Shown: positions 44,271-53,946, counted from the stretch's first letter. The stretch: DNA of 64,000 bases from Seohaeicola saemankumensis (GCF_021021435.1 NZ_JAINWI010000005.1:124001-188000); one strand, 5' to 3'. Program-made: numbers and translations. Notes: generated by a model from the letters alone, not told the origin.

Positions 44271-46715
44271 ATGGTTGATCTTCCCGTCCGCGCGCAGGCT
44301 GTGATTATCGGGGGCGGGGTGTCGGGCTGCTCGGTGGCTTATCATCTGGCACGCGCTGGCTGGACCGACATCATACTGCTTGAACGCAAGCAGCTCACCT
44401 CTGGCACCACATGGCATGCCGCTGGTCTGATCGGCCAGTTGCGCGGCAGCCAGAACATGACGCGGCTTGCGAAATATTCCGCCGATCTCTACGTCAAGCT
44501 TGAGGCGGAAACCGGCGTCGCTACGGGGATGAAACAAACGGGTTCAATCTCAGTTGCGCTGACTCAACACCGGCTCGAGGAGTTGCGCCGCCAAGCTACA
44601 CTTGCGCGCGCTTTCGACGTGGATGTGGCAGAAATCTCGCCTGCCGAGATCAAGGCGATGTATCCCCATCTTGAAGTGGGCGATGTGCTGGGCGGCGTGC
44701 ATCTGCCGCTGGATGGCCAATGTGACCCTGCCAATATCGCCATGGCACTGGCCAAAGGCGCACGGATGCGCGGCGCACGCATTGTAGAAGGCGTCAAAGT
44801 CACGCGCGTCACCGATGATGGCCCGCGCGTGACGGGCGTGGATTGGGAAACCGCAGACGGCAAAGGCCATATCGCCGCCGACGTTGTGATCAACTGCGGC
44901 GGCATGTGGGGCCGCGATCTGGCGGCGGCATCTGGTGTGACCCTGCCGCTGCATGCCTGCGAACATTTCTACCTGCTGACCGAACCAGTCGACGGTCTGG
45001 GCCGCCTGCCGGTGCTGCGCGTCCCCGATGAATGCGCCTATTACAAGGAAGACGCCGGCAAGATGATGCTGGGTGCGTTTGAGCCACGCGCGAAACCCTG
45101 GGGCATGCAGGGAATATCCGAGGATTTCTGCTTCGACAGCTTGCCCGAGGATTTCGATCATTTCCAGCCGATCCTCGAACATGCCATGCACCGCGTGCCC
45201 CTGTTCCAGACCGCAGGCATTCACACCTTCTTCAACGGTCCCGAAAGTTTCACCCCTGATGACCGCTACTATCTGGGCGAGGCCCCTGAGAAGCGTGGCT
45301 ACTGGATCGCGGCGGGGTATAACTCCATCGGGATCGTGTCGTCAGGAGGGGCTGGCATGGCGCTCGCCCATTGGATCACGGAAGGCGCGCCGCCCTTCGA
45401 TCTGTGGGAAGTAGACATTCGCCGCGCCCAACCGTTTCAGCGCAACCGCAGCTACTTGCATGCACGCGTGACCGAAACGCTGGGCCTGCTCTATGCCGAT
45501 CACTACCCCTACCGCCAAGCGGAAACTGCCCGCGGGGTGCGCCGCTCGCCGTTGCATCAACATCTGGCCGATCGTGGCGCTGTTTTTGGGGAGGTGGCAG
45601 GCTGGGAACGCGCCAACTGGTTCGCCAAGCCGGGGCAGGAGCGGGAATATCGCTACGACTGGCACCGCCAGAACTGGTTCGACAACCAGCGCACCGAACA
45701 TATGGCCATCCGCAACGGCGTGGGCTTGTTTGACATGAGCAGCTTCGGCAAGATCCGCGTTGAGGGGCCAGCCGCTTTGCCTTTCCTGCAACGCCTCTGT
45801 GCCAACCAGATGGACGTGGAGCAGGGCCGCATCGTTTATACCCAGATGCTCAACGATCGGGGCGGTATCGAATCCGATTTGACCGTCACGCGGCTGTCTG
45901 AAACCGCCTTCCTACTGGTCGTGCCAGCGGCGACGCTGCAACGCGATCTGGCATGGCTGCGCCGCCATCTGGGCGACGGTTTTGCCGTCATCACCGATGT
46001 AACCGCCGCCGAAGCCGTGCTCTGCCTGATGGGCCCGCAATCCCGTGCCCTGATGGCCCGCGTCAGCCCCGATGATTTGGGCAACACCGCCCATCCGTTC
46101 GGCACTGCCCGCGAGATCGAGGTGGGCATGGGCCTCGCCCGCGCGCATCGCGTGTCTTACGTCGGCGAATTGGGGTGGGAGCTCTACGTGAGCACCGACC
46201 AAGCCGCCCATGTGTTCGAAGCGCTGGAGGAAGCAGGCACCGACATGGATCTTGCCCTTTGCGGTCTGCACACGCTCGACAGTTGCCGGATCGAGAAAGC
46301 CTATCGTCACTGGGGCCATGACATCACGGACGAGGATCACGTGCTGGAAGCGGGCCTTGGCTTTGCCACCCGCACGGGCAAGGGCGATTTCATCGGCCGC
46401 GATGCCGTCCTGCGCAAGCGTGAGGTGGGGCTGAACCGACGGATGGTGCAACTGCTGCTGCAAGACCCCGAACCGATGCTGTTCCATAACGAGGCACTGG
46501 TACGCGACGGCAAGATCGTGTCGATCGTCACCTCCGCCAATTACGGCCACACGCTCGGCGGTGCTGTTGGCATGGCCTATGTCCCCTGCGCCGGACAAAG
46601 CGCGGAACAGGTGCTTGCTTCGGATTACGAGATCGAAGTGGCGGGGCGGCGGTTCAAAGCCAAAGCCTCGCTTGACCCGCTATATGACCCCAAGGGCGAA
46701 AGGATGAAGACATGA
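44271..46715 (+). CDS. dimethylglycine/sarcosine dehydrogenase-like flavoprotein, copy 2
   Basis: An 814-residue paralogue of the protein at 40955 with the same architecture. FAD motif AVIIGGGVSGCSVAYHLARAGW, covalent-FAD His in GTTWHAAGLIGQL, and C-terminal GcvT-like domain (DMSSFGKIRVEG, RVSYVGELGWELYVS, CGLHTLDSCRIEKAYRHWGHD, AGLGFATRTGKGDFIGRDAV). The two copies are clearly homologous but well diverged, so they probably act on different methylated substrates or successive demethylation steps. It is coupled to the MttB gene by an ATGA overlap. Confidence 0.92.
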   Translation: MVDLPVRAQAVIIGGGVSGCSVAYHLARAGWTDIILLERKQLTSGTTWHAAGLIGQLRGSQNMTRLAKYSADLYVKLEAETGVATGMKQTGSISVALTQHRLEELRRQATLARAFDVDVAEISPAEIKAMYPHLEVGDVLGGVHLPLDGQCDPANIAMALAKGARMRGARIVEGVKVTRVTDDGPRVTGVDWETADGKGHIAADVVINCGGMWGRDLAAASGVTLPLHACEHFYLLTEPVDGLGRLPVLRVPDECAYYKEDAGKMMLGAFEPRAKPWGMQGISEDFCFDSLPEDFDHFQPILEHAMHRVPLFQTAGIHTFFNGPESFTPDDRYYLGEAPEKRGYWIAAGYNSIGIVSSGGAGMALAHWITEGAPPFDLWEVDIRRAQPFQRNRSYLHARVTETLGLLYADHYPYRQAETARGVRRSPLHQHLADRGAVFGEVAGWERANWFAKPGQEREYRYDWHRQNWFDNQRTEHMAIRNGVGLFDMSSFGKIRVEGPAALPFLQRLCANQMDVEQGRIVYTQMLNDRGGIESDLTVTRLSETAFLLVVPAATLQRDLAWLRRHLGDGFAVITDVTAAEAVLCLMGPQSRALMARVSPDDLGNTAHPFGTAREIEVGMGLARAHRVSYVGELGWELYVSTDQAAHVFEALEEAGTDMDLALCGLHTLDSCRIEKAYRHWGHDITDEDHVLEAGLGFATRTGKGDFIGRDAVLRKREVGLNRRMVQLLLQDPEPMLFHNEALVRDGKIVSIVTSANYGHTLGGAVGMAYVPCAGQSAEQVLASDYEIEVAGRRFKAKASLDPLYDPKGERMKT

Positions 46716-48292
46716 CTGAGCTGCGTGTCGAAGGTTGCGCCCCCGAGCGTGCAAAGCGATCCGCCCTGCGATCCGGCGGACGGGCCGCCCGAGTCGCGGC
46801 GCGCGGCGCGCCCTTGGCGGACAATATCCGGCCTGTGCGCGCGGGCATGTCCGGCGGGCAATACAAACCCCTGACCGAGGCGGGAATGCAGCGCGTTCAC
46901 CAAGCCGCCCTCGACGCTCTGGAAACTATCGGTCTGGCCGACGCGCCGCCTTCGGGGATCGAGATTATGACGCGGGCAGGGGCCATCCTTGGCGCTGACG
47001 GTCGCCTGCGTTTCCCCTGCGCCTTGGTCGAGGATATGCTGGCGCTGGCCGCCCGCGACATCACTCTGTTCGGTCGCGATGCGCGCCACGATCTGCACCT
47101 GTCGGGCAGTAAGGTCCATTTCGGCACGGCGGGGGCGGCGGTCCATATCGTCGATCTGGAAACCAACAGCTACCGCGACAGCACGGCCCAGGACCTGTTC
47201 GACGCCGCCCGCCTGACCCATCATCTGGACAATGTGCATTTCTTCCAGCGCGCGATGGTCTGCCGTGATGTGATCGACAACTTCCAGATGGATATCAACA
47301 CGCTCTATGCCTGCTGCGCGGGCACCACGAAACATGTGGGCACATCCTTCTCGGACCCGTCGCATGTCGATGGGTGCTTTGACCTTCTGCACATGATCGC
47401 GGGCGGTGAGGAGGCGTGGCGCGCCCGCCCCTTTGTCAGCAACTCCAACTGCTTTGTGGTTCCACCGATGAAATTCGCGACGGAAAGCTGCCAGACGATG
47501 GAAGCATGCATCCGGGGGGGTATGCCCGTTCTGCTTCTGTCTGCCGGACAAGCCGGGGCCACCGCGCCTGCGCCCATCGCGTTGGCTATCGTGCAGGCGG
47601 TCGCCGAATGTCTGGCGGGCGTTGTCTATGTGAACGCCATGGCGCCGGGCCATCCCGCGATCTTCGGCACTTGGCCCTTCGTATCTGACCTTCGCACAGG
47701 CTCCATGTCTGGCGGCAGCGCCGAACAGGCGCTACTGACCGCAGGCTGCGCGCAGATGCACCAGTTCTACCGCTTGCCGGGCGGGGCCGCCGCTGGCATC
47801 GCCGACAGCAAGCTACCCGACATGCAGGCAGGCTGGGAGCAGGGAATATCGAACGTCCTTGCCGGTTTGTCCGGCCTGAACATGGTCTATGAGGCGGTGG
47901 GGATGCACGCCTCTCTCCTTGGGTTCTGCCTTGAATCGCTGGTTCTGGGCGATGACATGCTGGGCCAAGTCATGCGCTGCGTACGCGGCATAGACATAAC
48001 CGAAGACAGTGTGAGCATCGAAGCGATGCGGCAGGTCTGTCTCGAAGGGCCGGGCCATTATCTGGGATCGTCGCAAACGTTGGCCCTGATGCAGACTGAG
48101 TATATCTATCCCGAAATCGCCAACCGCATGAGCCCCAAGGAATGGGCCGAGGCGGGCAAGCCTGACCTTCTGAGCGTGGCCCGCGCCAGGATGGACCGCA
48201 TCCTCGCGCAATCCGGTTCCGAGATTGACCCCGTCACGGACGCCGCCGTGCGCGCCAAATTCCAGATCGCGTTTGAGGGGCGTTTCGTATGA
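46712..48292 (+). CDS. trimethylamine methyltransferase (MttB) family protein, non-pyrrolysine
   Basis: A 526-residue MttB-superfamily protein. Its frame is open throughout, so there is no amber/pyrrolysine codon; it belongs with the MtgB-like group that demethylates quaternary amines such as glycine betaine. The N-terminus is Arg-rich (RAKRSALRSGGRAARVAARG), then VHQAALDALETIGL and core blocks KVHFGTAGAAVHIVD, YACCAGTTKHVGTSF and GHPAIFGTWPFVSDLRTG. Characterised members transfer methyl groups to a corrinoid protein, but none is encoded nearby. It overlaps both neighbours by 4 bp, so it must function with the flavoproteins. Its methyl acceptor here is an open question. Confidence 0.9.
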   Translation: MTELRVEGCAPERAKRSALRSGGRAARVAARGAPLADNIRPVRAGMSGGQYKPLTEAGMQRVHQAALDALETIGLADAPPSGIEIMTRAGAILGADGRLRFPCALVEDMLALAARDITLFGRDARHDLHLSGSKVHFGTAGAAVHIVDLETNSYRDSTAQDLFDAARLTHHLDNVHFFQRAMVCRDVIDNFQMDINTLYACCAGTTKHVGTSFSDPSHVDGCFDLLHMIAGGEEAWRARPFVSNSNCFVVPPMKFATESCQTMEACIRGGMPVLLLSAGQAGATAPAPIALAIVQAVAECLAGVVYVNAMAPGHPAIFGTWPFVSDLRTGSMSGGSAEQALLTAGCAQMHQFYRLPGGAAAGIADSKLPDMQAGWEQGISNVLAGLSGLNMVYEAVGMHASLLGFCLESLVLGDDMLGQVMRCVRGIDITEDSVSIEAMRQVCLEGPGHYLGSSQTLALMQTEYIYPEIANRMSPKEWAEAGKPDLLSVARARMDRILAQSGSEIDPVTDAAVRAKFQIAFEGRFV

Positions 48293-49191
48293 TGCGGCTC
48301 GGGTTCATCGGTTGCGGCAATTTAGGCGGCAATCTAGCAGCCAGCCTGCTGCGCGCAGGCTTTACTGTGACGGTCCATGACCGCGATAGCAGCCTGGGTG
48401 ACCGGCTTCTGGCGATGGGGGCGACATGGGCCGACAACCCAGCCGCCGTAGCCGCAGCCTCGGACACCGTGCTGACTTGCCTGCCCTCGCCCGCAGTATC
48501 AGAGGTGGTGCTGCGCCAGATGCTGCCGTCAATGCAACGGGGCAATACTTGGGTCGAAATGTCCACGCTGGGCCGCGACGATATTCTACGACTGGCCGCC
48601 ATCGCAGCGGATCACGGCGTGCGGATGCTGGAAAGCCCCGTCACGGGCGGCGTCCACCTTGCTGCGCGGGGCGAGATCACCGTTCTGGCGGGCGGCGACA
48701 AGGAGGTGTTCGAGGCGCATCGCGCGGTACTGGACGCGATGGGCAACCGCATCTTCCACATCGGCCCCTTGGGATCGGCGGCGGTGATTAAGGTCATTAC
48801 CAATATGCTGGCCTTCATCCATCTGGTGGCAGACGGTGAGGCCCTGATGCTGGCCAAACGCGCAGGGCTGGACCTTAAAACCGCGTGGGAGGCGATCTCG
48901 GCCTCCTCGGGCACGTCATTCGTGCATGAAACCGAAGGGCAACTGATCCTGAACGGGAGCTATGACATTGCCTTCAGCATGGATCTGGCCCTGAAGGACC
49001 TGGGCTTTGCCATGGGGTTTGGTCAGGAATTCGGTGTGCCGCTGGAATTGGCGGGACAGGTGCAGCAGACCTTCGTCAAGGGTCGCGCGGCCTATGGCGG
49101 GCTGGCGCAGTCGACGCAGATCGTGAAACTTCTGGAGGATGTGCTGGGCACGGACCTGCGGGCGGACGGCTTTCCGGCGCGTTTGGAATGA
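48289..49191 (+). CDS. beta-hydroxyacid dehydrogenase family protein
   Basis: A 300-residue NAD(P)-dependent enzyme of the 3-hydroxyisobutyrate / tartronate semialdehyde reductase family. N-terminal Rossmann motif RLGFIGCGNLGGNLAASLLRAGF, substrate loop ESPVTGGVHLAARGEITVLAGG, catalytic Lys region AAVIKVITNMLAFIHLVADGEAL, and a C-terminal helical domain with DLALKDLGFAMGF. It is the last gene of the operon and overlaps the MttB gene by 4 bp. It may process a carbon skeleton left after demethylation; the substrate is unknown. Its stop is overlapped by dispersed motif copy 4. Confidence 0.9.
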   Translation: MMRLGFIGCGNLGGNLAASLLRAGFTVTVHDRDSSLGDRLLAMGATWADNPAAVAAASDTVLTCLPSPAVSEVVLRQMLPSMQRGNTWVEMSTLGRDDILRLAAIAADHGVRMLESPVTGGVHLAARGEITVLAGGDKEVFEAHRAVLDAMGNRIFHIGPLGSAAVIKVITNMLAFIHLVADGEALMLAKRAGLDLKTAWEAISASSGTSFVHETEGQLILNGSYDIAFSMDLALKDLGFAMGFGQEFGVPLELAGQVQQTFVKGRAAYGGLAQSTQIVKLLEDVLGTDLRADGFPARLE

Positions 49192-49211
49192 GTGTTTTGG
49201 GCAAAATGAAA
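49190..49211 (+). repeat. dispersed post-stop motif, copy 4
   Basis: GAGTGTTT-TGG-GCAAAATGAAA begins within the stop codon of the beta-hydroxyacid dehydrogenase gene and has the same orientation. It is directly followed by an intrinsic terminator, so the motif would lie inside the 3' untranslated region of the operon transcript. Confidence 0.7.
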
Positions 49212-49217
49212 CGAAAG

Positions 49218-49247
49218 ACGCCGCCCCGGATCAGGGGGCGGCGTTTT
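49218..49247. terminator. intrinsic terminator of the demethylation operon
   Basis: The 10-bp stem ACGCCGCCCC / GGGGCGGCGT with a short loop runs into TTTTCGTTTC. It lies 27 bp after the operon's last stop and before the pheT stop (49264) on the other strand, so it may also serve pheT. Confidence 0.88.
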
Positions 49248-49263
49248 CGTTTCTGGCTTTGGG

Positions 49264-51675
49264 TCAGCCGCGCAGCGCGCCGCCGGTGGCTTTGGTCACC
49301 TTCTCGATGATCCGCGCGCCGACCGCCTCGATCTCGGCTTCCTTGAGGGTCTTTTCCGTCGGTTGCAAACGCACGGTGATGGCCACGGACTTCTTGCCCG
49401 CGCCCATCTGCGCCTCGGCCTTGTCGCCGGTGAATTCGTCAAAGACGCGCACCTGATCAATCAGCGACTTGTCGGCACCAAGGGCGGCGTTGACGATGGT
49501 CAACGCCTCGACCGTATTGTCGACGACAAAGGCGAAGTCACGTTCGACCGCTTGCAGGTCGCGCATGACAAGCGCGGGGCGCGTAGCGCTGCTTTTGCGC
49601 GGTGCGGGCACCTCGGCAGGCCAGATGGTGAAGGCCACTGCGGGGCCTTTGACATCCATAGCGGCCAGCACTTTCGGATGTACCTCGCCGAAGACAGCCA
49701 GTGCTTTTTTCGGCCCAAGGCAGATCACGCCGTGCCGTCCGGGATGCCACCAACCGGCCCCGTTTCGCAGGATCTGCACGCGTTCGGGCGCGCCGAGAGC
49801 AGCCAGAACCGCCTCAGCATCGGACTTGGCGTCGAACAGATCAACCGCGCGCGATGCGCCATGCGGATCGCGCGGACCGGTGCGGCCCACCAGCAAGCCT
49901 GCCACCTGCACCACCTGTTGGCCCGGCTCTCCGCCGGTGAAGGCGTGACCCACCTCGAACAGCGCCAGATCCGCGAAACCGCGCGCCTGATTGCGGGCGG
50001 CGGCTTGCAGCAGGCCGGCCAGCAGATCGGGGCGCATATGGGACATATCGGCGCTGATCGGGTTGGCCAGCATCGTCGCATCCGTCCCGCCACCGAACAA
50101 CGTGGCAGAGGTCTGATCAATGAAGCTGTAGCTGACGCATTCATTATACCCAAGCGCCGCCACCGTCCGCCGGGCGAGCTGCTCGCGCCGCTGGCCCAAC
50201 GACAGGATCGGATTGGGCACACCCACATCCGCGCGCGGCAAGGGGCGGCCCACCAGCTTGGTCAATGAGGCGATCCGCGCCACTTCCTCGACCAGATCGG
50301 CCTCGCCCTGCACATCAGGGCGCCAGCTTGGCACCTGCGCCATGTTCCCTTCCAGCCGGAAACCCAGCTTGGTCAGGGTCTGGCGTTGTTCGCTTTCGGC
50401 GATATCCATGCCGACCAGCGACTTCACACGCTCGGGGTTCAGCTTGTAGGCGCGGCTGACATCCGGCACCTGACCCGCGACCACGACATGCGAGGCCTCA
50501 CCGCCGCAAAGATCAAGGATCATCTGCGTCGCCAGATCAACCGCTTCCATGTTGAACGCGGGATCAATGCCCCGCTCGTTGCGATACCGTGCGTCGGAAT
50601 TGATCTTGAGCGCGCGCCCCGTCATCGCGATCTGCACCGTGTCCCAGACTGCGGCCTCAAGAAACACATTCACGGTCTCAAGGGTGCAGCCTGTCGCCAG
50701 CCCGCCCATGATGCCCGCAATGCTTTCCACGCCGGTATCATCTGAAATCACGACCTGACCCGCGCCGAATGTATAGGTCTTGTCATCCAGACCTGTCAGC
50801 GTTTCGCCGCCCTTGGTCCGGTGAATACGCAGATCACCCTGCACTTTGTCCGCGTCGAAGACATGCAGCGGGCGATTACGATCGAAGGTGAAGAAGTTGG
50901 TGATATCCACCAAAGCCGAGATCGGCCGCAGCCCGATCGCGCGCAGCCGCGTTTGCAGCCAGTCGGGGCTGGGGCCGTTCTTGACTCCACGGATCAGACG
51001 GCCCGCGAAAACCGCGCAGCCGCCCACGCGCGTGTCCTCGTCGATGCTGACGTTGATCGGGCAGGGGAAGCTGCCCTTGATCTCGGCCTCTTTCGCGGGC
51101 TTGAGCGTGCCCAGACCGCGCGCAGCCAGATCGCGGGCAATGCCGCGCACACCCAGCGCATCGGGGCGGTTCGGGGTAATGGCAATCTCGATCACCGGAT
51201 CGACCTTTGCGGGGTCGTTCTTGGCCAGCCAGTCGGTGAACCGCTCGCCCACCTCGCCCGATGGCAGTTCGATGATGCCGTCATGTTCCTCGGACAGTTC
51301 CATCTCGCGCTCGGAACACATCATGCCGAAGCTTTCGACCCCGCGGATCTTGCCCACGCCGATGGTGGTGTCAATGCCGGGGACGTAGGTGCCGGGCTTG
51401 GCGATCACCACGGTAATGCCTTCACGCGCATTGGGCGCGCCGCAGATGATCTGGGTCTCGCCCTCGTCGGTCAGCACCTTGCAGACGCGCAGTTTGTCGG
51501 CGTCGGGGTGCTTTTCGGCATGGACCACCTTGCCGATGGTGAAATCGGCAAGCTTCGCGGCAGGGTTCTCGATGCCTTCGACCTCAAGCCCCAGATCGGT
51601 GAGCGCATAGGTGATCTCGTCCACCGAAGCAGTAGTGTCGAGATGTTCCTTCAGCCAGGAGAGGGTGAATTTCAT
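49264..51675 (-). CDS. pheT: phenylalanine-tRNA ligase subunit beta
   Basis: An 803-residue PheT. The N-terminal tRNA-binding (EMAP-like) domain shows FTIGKVVHAEKHPDADKLRVC and IICGAPNAREG, followed by the B3/B4 editing domain, B5 (ERVKSLVGMDIAESEQRQTLTKLGF, WRPDVQGEADLVEEVARI) and the C-terminal ferredoxin-like anticodon-binding domain (FDEFTGDKAEAQMGAGKKSVAITVRLQP). Length is normal. It follows pheS by 74 bp, forming the usual pheST operon. The stop faces the terminator at 49218. Confidence 0.97.
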   Translation of the reverse strand: MKFTLSWLKEHLDTTASVDEITYALTDLGLEVEGIENPAAKLADFTIGKVVHAEKHPDADKLRVCKVLTDEGETQIICGAPNAREGITVVIAKPGTYVPGIDTTIGVGKIRGVESFGMMCSEREMELSEEHDGIIELPSGEVGERFTDWLAKNDPAKVDPVIEIAITPNRPDALGVRGIARDLAARGLGTLKPAKEAEIKGSFPCPINVSIDEDTRVGGCAVFAGRLIRGVKNGPSPDWLQTRLRAIGLRPISALVDITNFFTFDRNRPLHVFDADKVQGDLRIHRTKGGETLTGLDDKTYTFGAGQVVISDDTGVESIAGIMGGLATGCTLETVNVFLEAAVWDTVQIAMTGRALKINSDARYRNERGIDPAFNMEAVDLATQMILDLCGGEASHVVVAGQVPDVSRAYKLNPERVKSLVGMDIAESEQRQTLTKLGFRLEGNMAQVPSWRPDVQGEADLVEEVARIASLTKLVGRPLPRADVGVPNPILSLGQRREQLARRTVAALGYNECVSYSFIDQTSATLFGGGTDATMLANPISADMSHMRPDLLAGLLQAAARNQARGFADLALFEVGHAFTGGEPGQQVVQVAGLLVGRTGPRDPHGASRAVDLFDAKSDAEAVLAALGAPERVQILRNGAGWWHPGRHGVICLGPKKALAVFGEVHPKVLAAMDVKGPAVAFTIWPAEVPAPRKSSATRPALVMRDLQAVERDFAFVVDNTVEALTIVNAALGADKSLIDQVRVFDEFTGDKAEAQMGAGKKSVAITVRLQPTEKTLKEAEIEAVGARIIEKVTKATGGALRG

Positions 51676-51749
51676 GATGCTGTCCCGTCTCGTTTGGTGG
51701 GTTTAGATCCACCCATGTCCTTGATGCGGCGGGATTTCCCGCGCGCCAT

Positions 51750-52823
51750 TTATCGCGAAAGGCCGCCATGCAGCGTCGGCACATCCAGAGATGCAAAACC
51801 GTAATGCCGCAGCCAGCGCAGGTCTGAATCGAAGAAGGCCCGCAGATCGGGGATGCCGTATTTCAACATGGCAATCCGGTCGATCCCCATACCGAAGGCA
51901 AAGCCCTGCCATTCGTTCGAATCAATCCCGCCCGCTTGCAGCACCTTGGGGTGAACCATCCCTGAGCCGAGGATTTCCAGCCAGTCATCGCCCTCGCCGA
52001 CCTTCAGCGTGCCGCCTTCCCATGAGCAGCGGATATCGACCTCGGCCGAGGGTTCGGTGAAGGGGAAATGCGAGGCGCGGAAGCGTAGTTCCACGTTATC
52101 TACTTCGAAGAATGCCTTCACGAATTCCTCAAGGCACCATTTCAGGTTGGCCATGGAAATATCGCGGTCAATCGCCAGGCCTTCGACCTGATGGAACATC
52201 GGCGTATGGGTCTGGTCGTAATCCGCGCGATACACACCGCCGGGGCAGATGATACGGATAGGCGCGCCATGCGCCTCCATCGAGCGGATCTGCACGGGGC
52301 TGGTATGGGTCCGCAGCACATGCGGCGGGCGGTCGTCGCCGTCCGCACGGTGCATATAGAACGTGTCCATCTCGGCCCGCGCCGGATGGTGCGAAGGGAT
52401 GTTCAGCGCATCGAAATTATACCAGTCGGTGTCGATGCGCGGCCCCTCAGCCACCGAGAAACCCATATCGGCGAAAATCGCCGCGACCTCTTCGGAGACC
52501 TGCGAAATCGGATGGATCGTCCCTGCACGGCGGCCACGCCCCGGCAAGGTTACATCCAGCCATTCGGCGCGCAGACGCTCATCAAGTGCGGCATCGCCCA
52601 AGGCGGCCTTTTTAGCGGCCAGTGCGCTGGCGATCTCGTCTTTCAGCGCGTTCAGCGCGGGGCCTGCGATCTGGCGTTCCTCGGGGCTCATCTGGCCCAA
52701 CTCGCGCATCTTCAGGCTCAACTCGCCCTTCTTGCCAAGAGCGGAAAGGCGCACCTCCTCGATGCTGCCCTCATCCGCGGCATTTGCGATCAGGTCCAGA
52801 TATTTGCGTTTCAGATCGTCCAT
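51750..52823 (-). CDS. pheS: phenylalanine-tRNA ligase subunit alpha
   Basis: A 357-residue PheS with N-terminal coiled coil and a class II catalytic core: motif 2 [22 protein letters not shown], the Phe-pocket region [37 protein letters not shown] and motif 3 [22 protein letters not shown] choose the ATG at 52823, with an in-frame GTG immediately before it. It lies downstream of rpmI-rplT on the same strand. The 125-bp gap contains a strong hairpin that may terminate or attenuate read-through from rplT. Confidence 0.96.
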   Translation of the reverse strand: MDDLKRKYLDLIANAADEGSIEEVRLSALGKKGELSLKMRELGQMSPEERQIAGPALNALKDEIASALAAKKAALGDAALDERLRAEWLDVTLPGRGRRAGTIHPISQVSEEVAAIFADMGFSVAEGPRIDTDWYNFDALNIPSHHPARAEMDTFYMHRADGDDRPPHVLRTHTSPVQIRSMEAHGAPIRIICPGGVYRADYDQTHTPMFHQVEGLAIDRDISMANLKWCLEEFVKAFFEVDNVELRFRASHFPFTEPSAEVDIRCSWEGGTLKVGEGDDWLEILGSGMVHPKVLQAGGIDSNEWQGFAFGMGIDRIAMLKYGIPDLRAFFDSDLRWLRHYGFASLDVPTLHGGLSR

Positions 52824-52887
52824 CACATGGCGTTCCTTGCTGTTTGGTCGTTAGCTGCCGCGGCATTGGCAGGTCCCGTTCATGCAA

Positions 52888-52920
52888 GAAGCCGCAAGAC
52901 CCTGACAGGTCCGCGGCTTC
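52888..52920 (-). terminator. two-step hairpin between rplT and pheS
   Basis: An 8-bp outer stem (GAAGCCGC / GCGGCTTC) plus a 4-bp inner stem (GACC / GGTC) with a six-base loop lies 29 bp after the rplT stop, followed on the minus strand by TTCTTGC. It looks like a terminator or attenuator separating rplT from pheS. No Phe-rich leader peptide is visible, so classical pheST attenuation is not supported. Confidence 0.65.
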
Positions 52921-52948
52921 CTTATTCTGCAACTCCGGTTGGAGTGGC

Positions 52949-53311
52949 TTACGCGAGCGCGGCCTTCGCCTGTGTGACGATGGCCCCAAACGCTTCGGGC
53001 TCGTGCACGGCCAGATCGGCCAGAACCTTGCGGTCCACTTCGATCCCGGCCAGTGCCAGACCGTTGATGAAACGCGAATAGGTCATGGTTTCATCGAATG
53101 CGCGCACACCGGCGTTGATCCGCTGGATCCACAGAGCGCGGAAATTGCGCTTGCGGTTGTGCCGGTCGCGGGTTGCGTACTGGTTGGCTTTATCCACGGC
53201 CTGCGCGGCAACGCGGAAAGTATTCTTGCGACGACCATAATAGCCTTTTGCGGCTTTGATGATCTTCTTGTGACGGGCGTGGGTAACGACGCCGCTTTTA
53301 ACGCGTGACAT
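52949..53311 (-). CDS. rplT: 50S ribosomal protein L20
   Basis: A 120-residue L20, which binds 23S rRNA early in large-subunit assembly. The sequence is canonical: [26 protein letters not shown] in the basic N-terminal arm, then [45 protein letters not shown] and [11 protein letters not shown]. It is 12 bp downstream of rpmI. In many bacteria infC precedes this pair and L20 autoregulates it; infC is not here. Confidence 0.98.
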   Translation of the reverse strand: MSRVKSGVVTHARHKKIIKAAKGYYGRRKNTFRVAAQAVDKANQYATRDRHNRKRNFRALWIQRINAGVRAFDETMTYSRFINGLALAGIEVDRKVLADLAVHEPEAFGAIVTQAKAALA

Positions 53312-53323
53312 ATCAGATTCTCC

Positions 53324-53524
53324 TTAACGTGCGTACGGCATCATCGACTTGATGATTTTCTCATCAGGGGCCGACATGACTGTGGTGCCGCGGGCGTTGC
53401 GGATGAACTTCTTGTGACGCTTGATCATGCCGTGGCGCTTGCCTGCCTGACCGGTCAGGATACGTCCTGTCGCCGTCACTTTGAACCGCTTTTTGCAGCT
53501 CGATTTGGTCTTCATCTTGGGCAT
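53324..53524 (-). CDS. rpmI: 50S ribosomal protein L35
   Basis: A 66-residue L35 with canonical [39 protein letters not shown] and a C-terminal [10 protein letters not shown]. The start at ATG 53524 follows AAGGAGAC; the frame is open further upstream, but that part is non-coding. It is followed by rplT at 12 bp. There is no infC upstream: the preceding gene is a small membrane protein. Confidence 0.98.
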   Translation of the reverse strand: MPKMKTKSSCKKRFKVTATGRILTGQAGKRHGMIKRHKKFIRNARGTTVMSAPDEKIIKSMMPYAR

Positions 53525-53724
53525 TTCCGTCTCCTTGACTTTGGGTCGGTTCACGCGCGACTCGGCATGCCACATTGGCCGGTCCCGCAGGTAAGAGCGC
53601 GCGATATACGAAGGATCGCTGCGGGTGGCAAGACAAAACCGCCCGAAAACACAACCCAATGGCGGCTGCCGTGTCAAAATCTGCGGTTCAGCCTTGCGGT
53701 CCCAGCGCGGCCAGTCCTGACGGA

Positions 53725-53946
53725 TCAGAAAAGGCTGCCGATCACCTTGACGAAAACCTCCGGAATATCCGCGATGCGGTAGCCGCTGGGTTTTTGCGTC
53801 AAAGCGTAAAGTATGAGACCGCCCCCGACAACAAGCGCGATCATCGCTGTCCGAGGGGCGCGCCCCTCGGATACCGCGCTGACGATCGAGGGTGCCGACA
53901 GCACAAGGACAACAAGACCGACAACCAGAGCCAGATCGGTATTCAA
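53725..53946 (-). CDS. small membrane protein
   Basis: A 73-residue protein with two predicted transmembrane helices ([18 protein letters not shown] and [17 protein letters not shown]) joined by a short basic loop (EGRAPR), and a soluble tail ending [15 protein letters not shown] do not know its function. It lies between pyk and rpmI on the same strand, 44 bp after the pyk stop, and may be co-transcribed with pyk. Confidence 0.75.
   Translation of the reverse strand: MNTDLALVVGLVVLVLSAPSIVSAVSEGRAPRTAMIALVVGGGLILYALTQKPSGYRIADIPEVFVKVIGSLF

Noticed and set aside
46712-48292. Possible pyrrolysine (in-frame amber) in the MttB homologue
   Set aside because: The reading frame is continuous over the full length, so this is the non-pyrrolysine type.
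52861-52895. Ten-codon mini-ORF before pheS as an attenuation leader peptide
   Set aside because: It contains no Phe codons and lies after the hairpin, so it does not fit a pheST attenuator.
52191-53081. 296-codon plus-strand ORF across pheS and rplT
   Set aside because: It runs over two highly conserved genes on the other strand and has no recognisable content.
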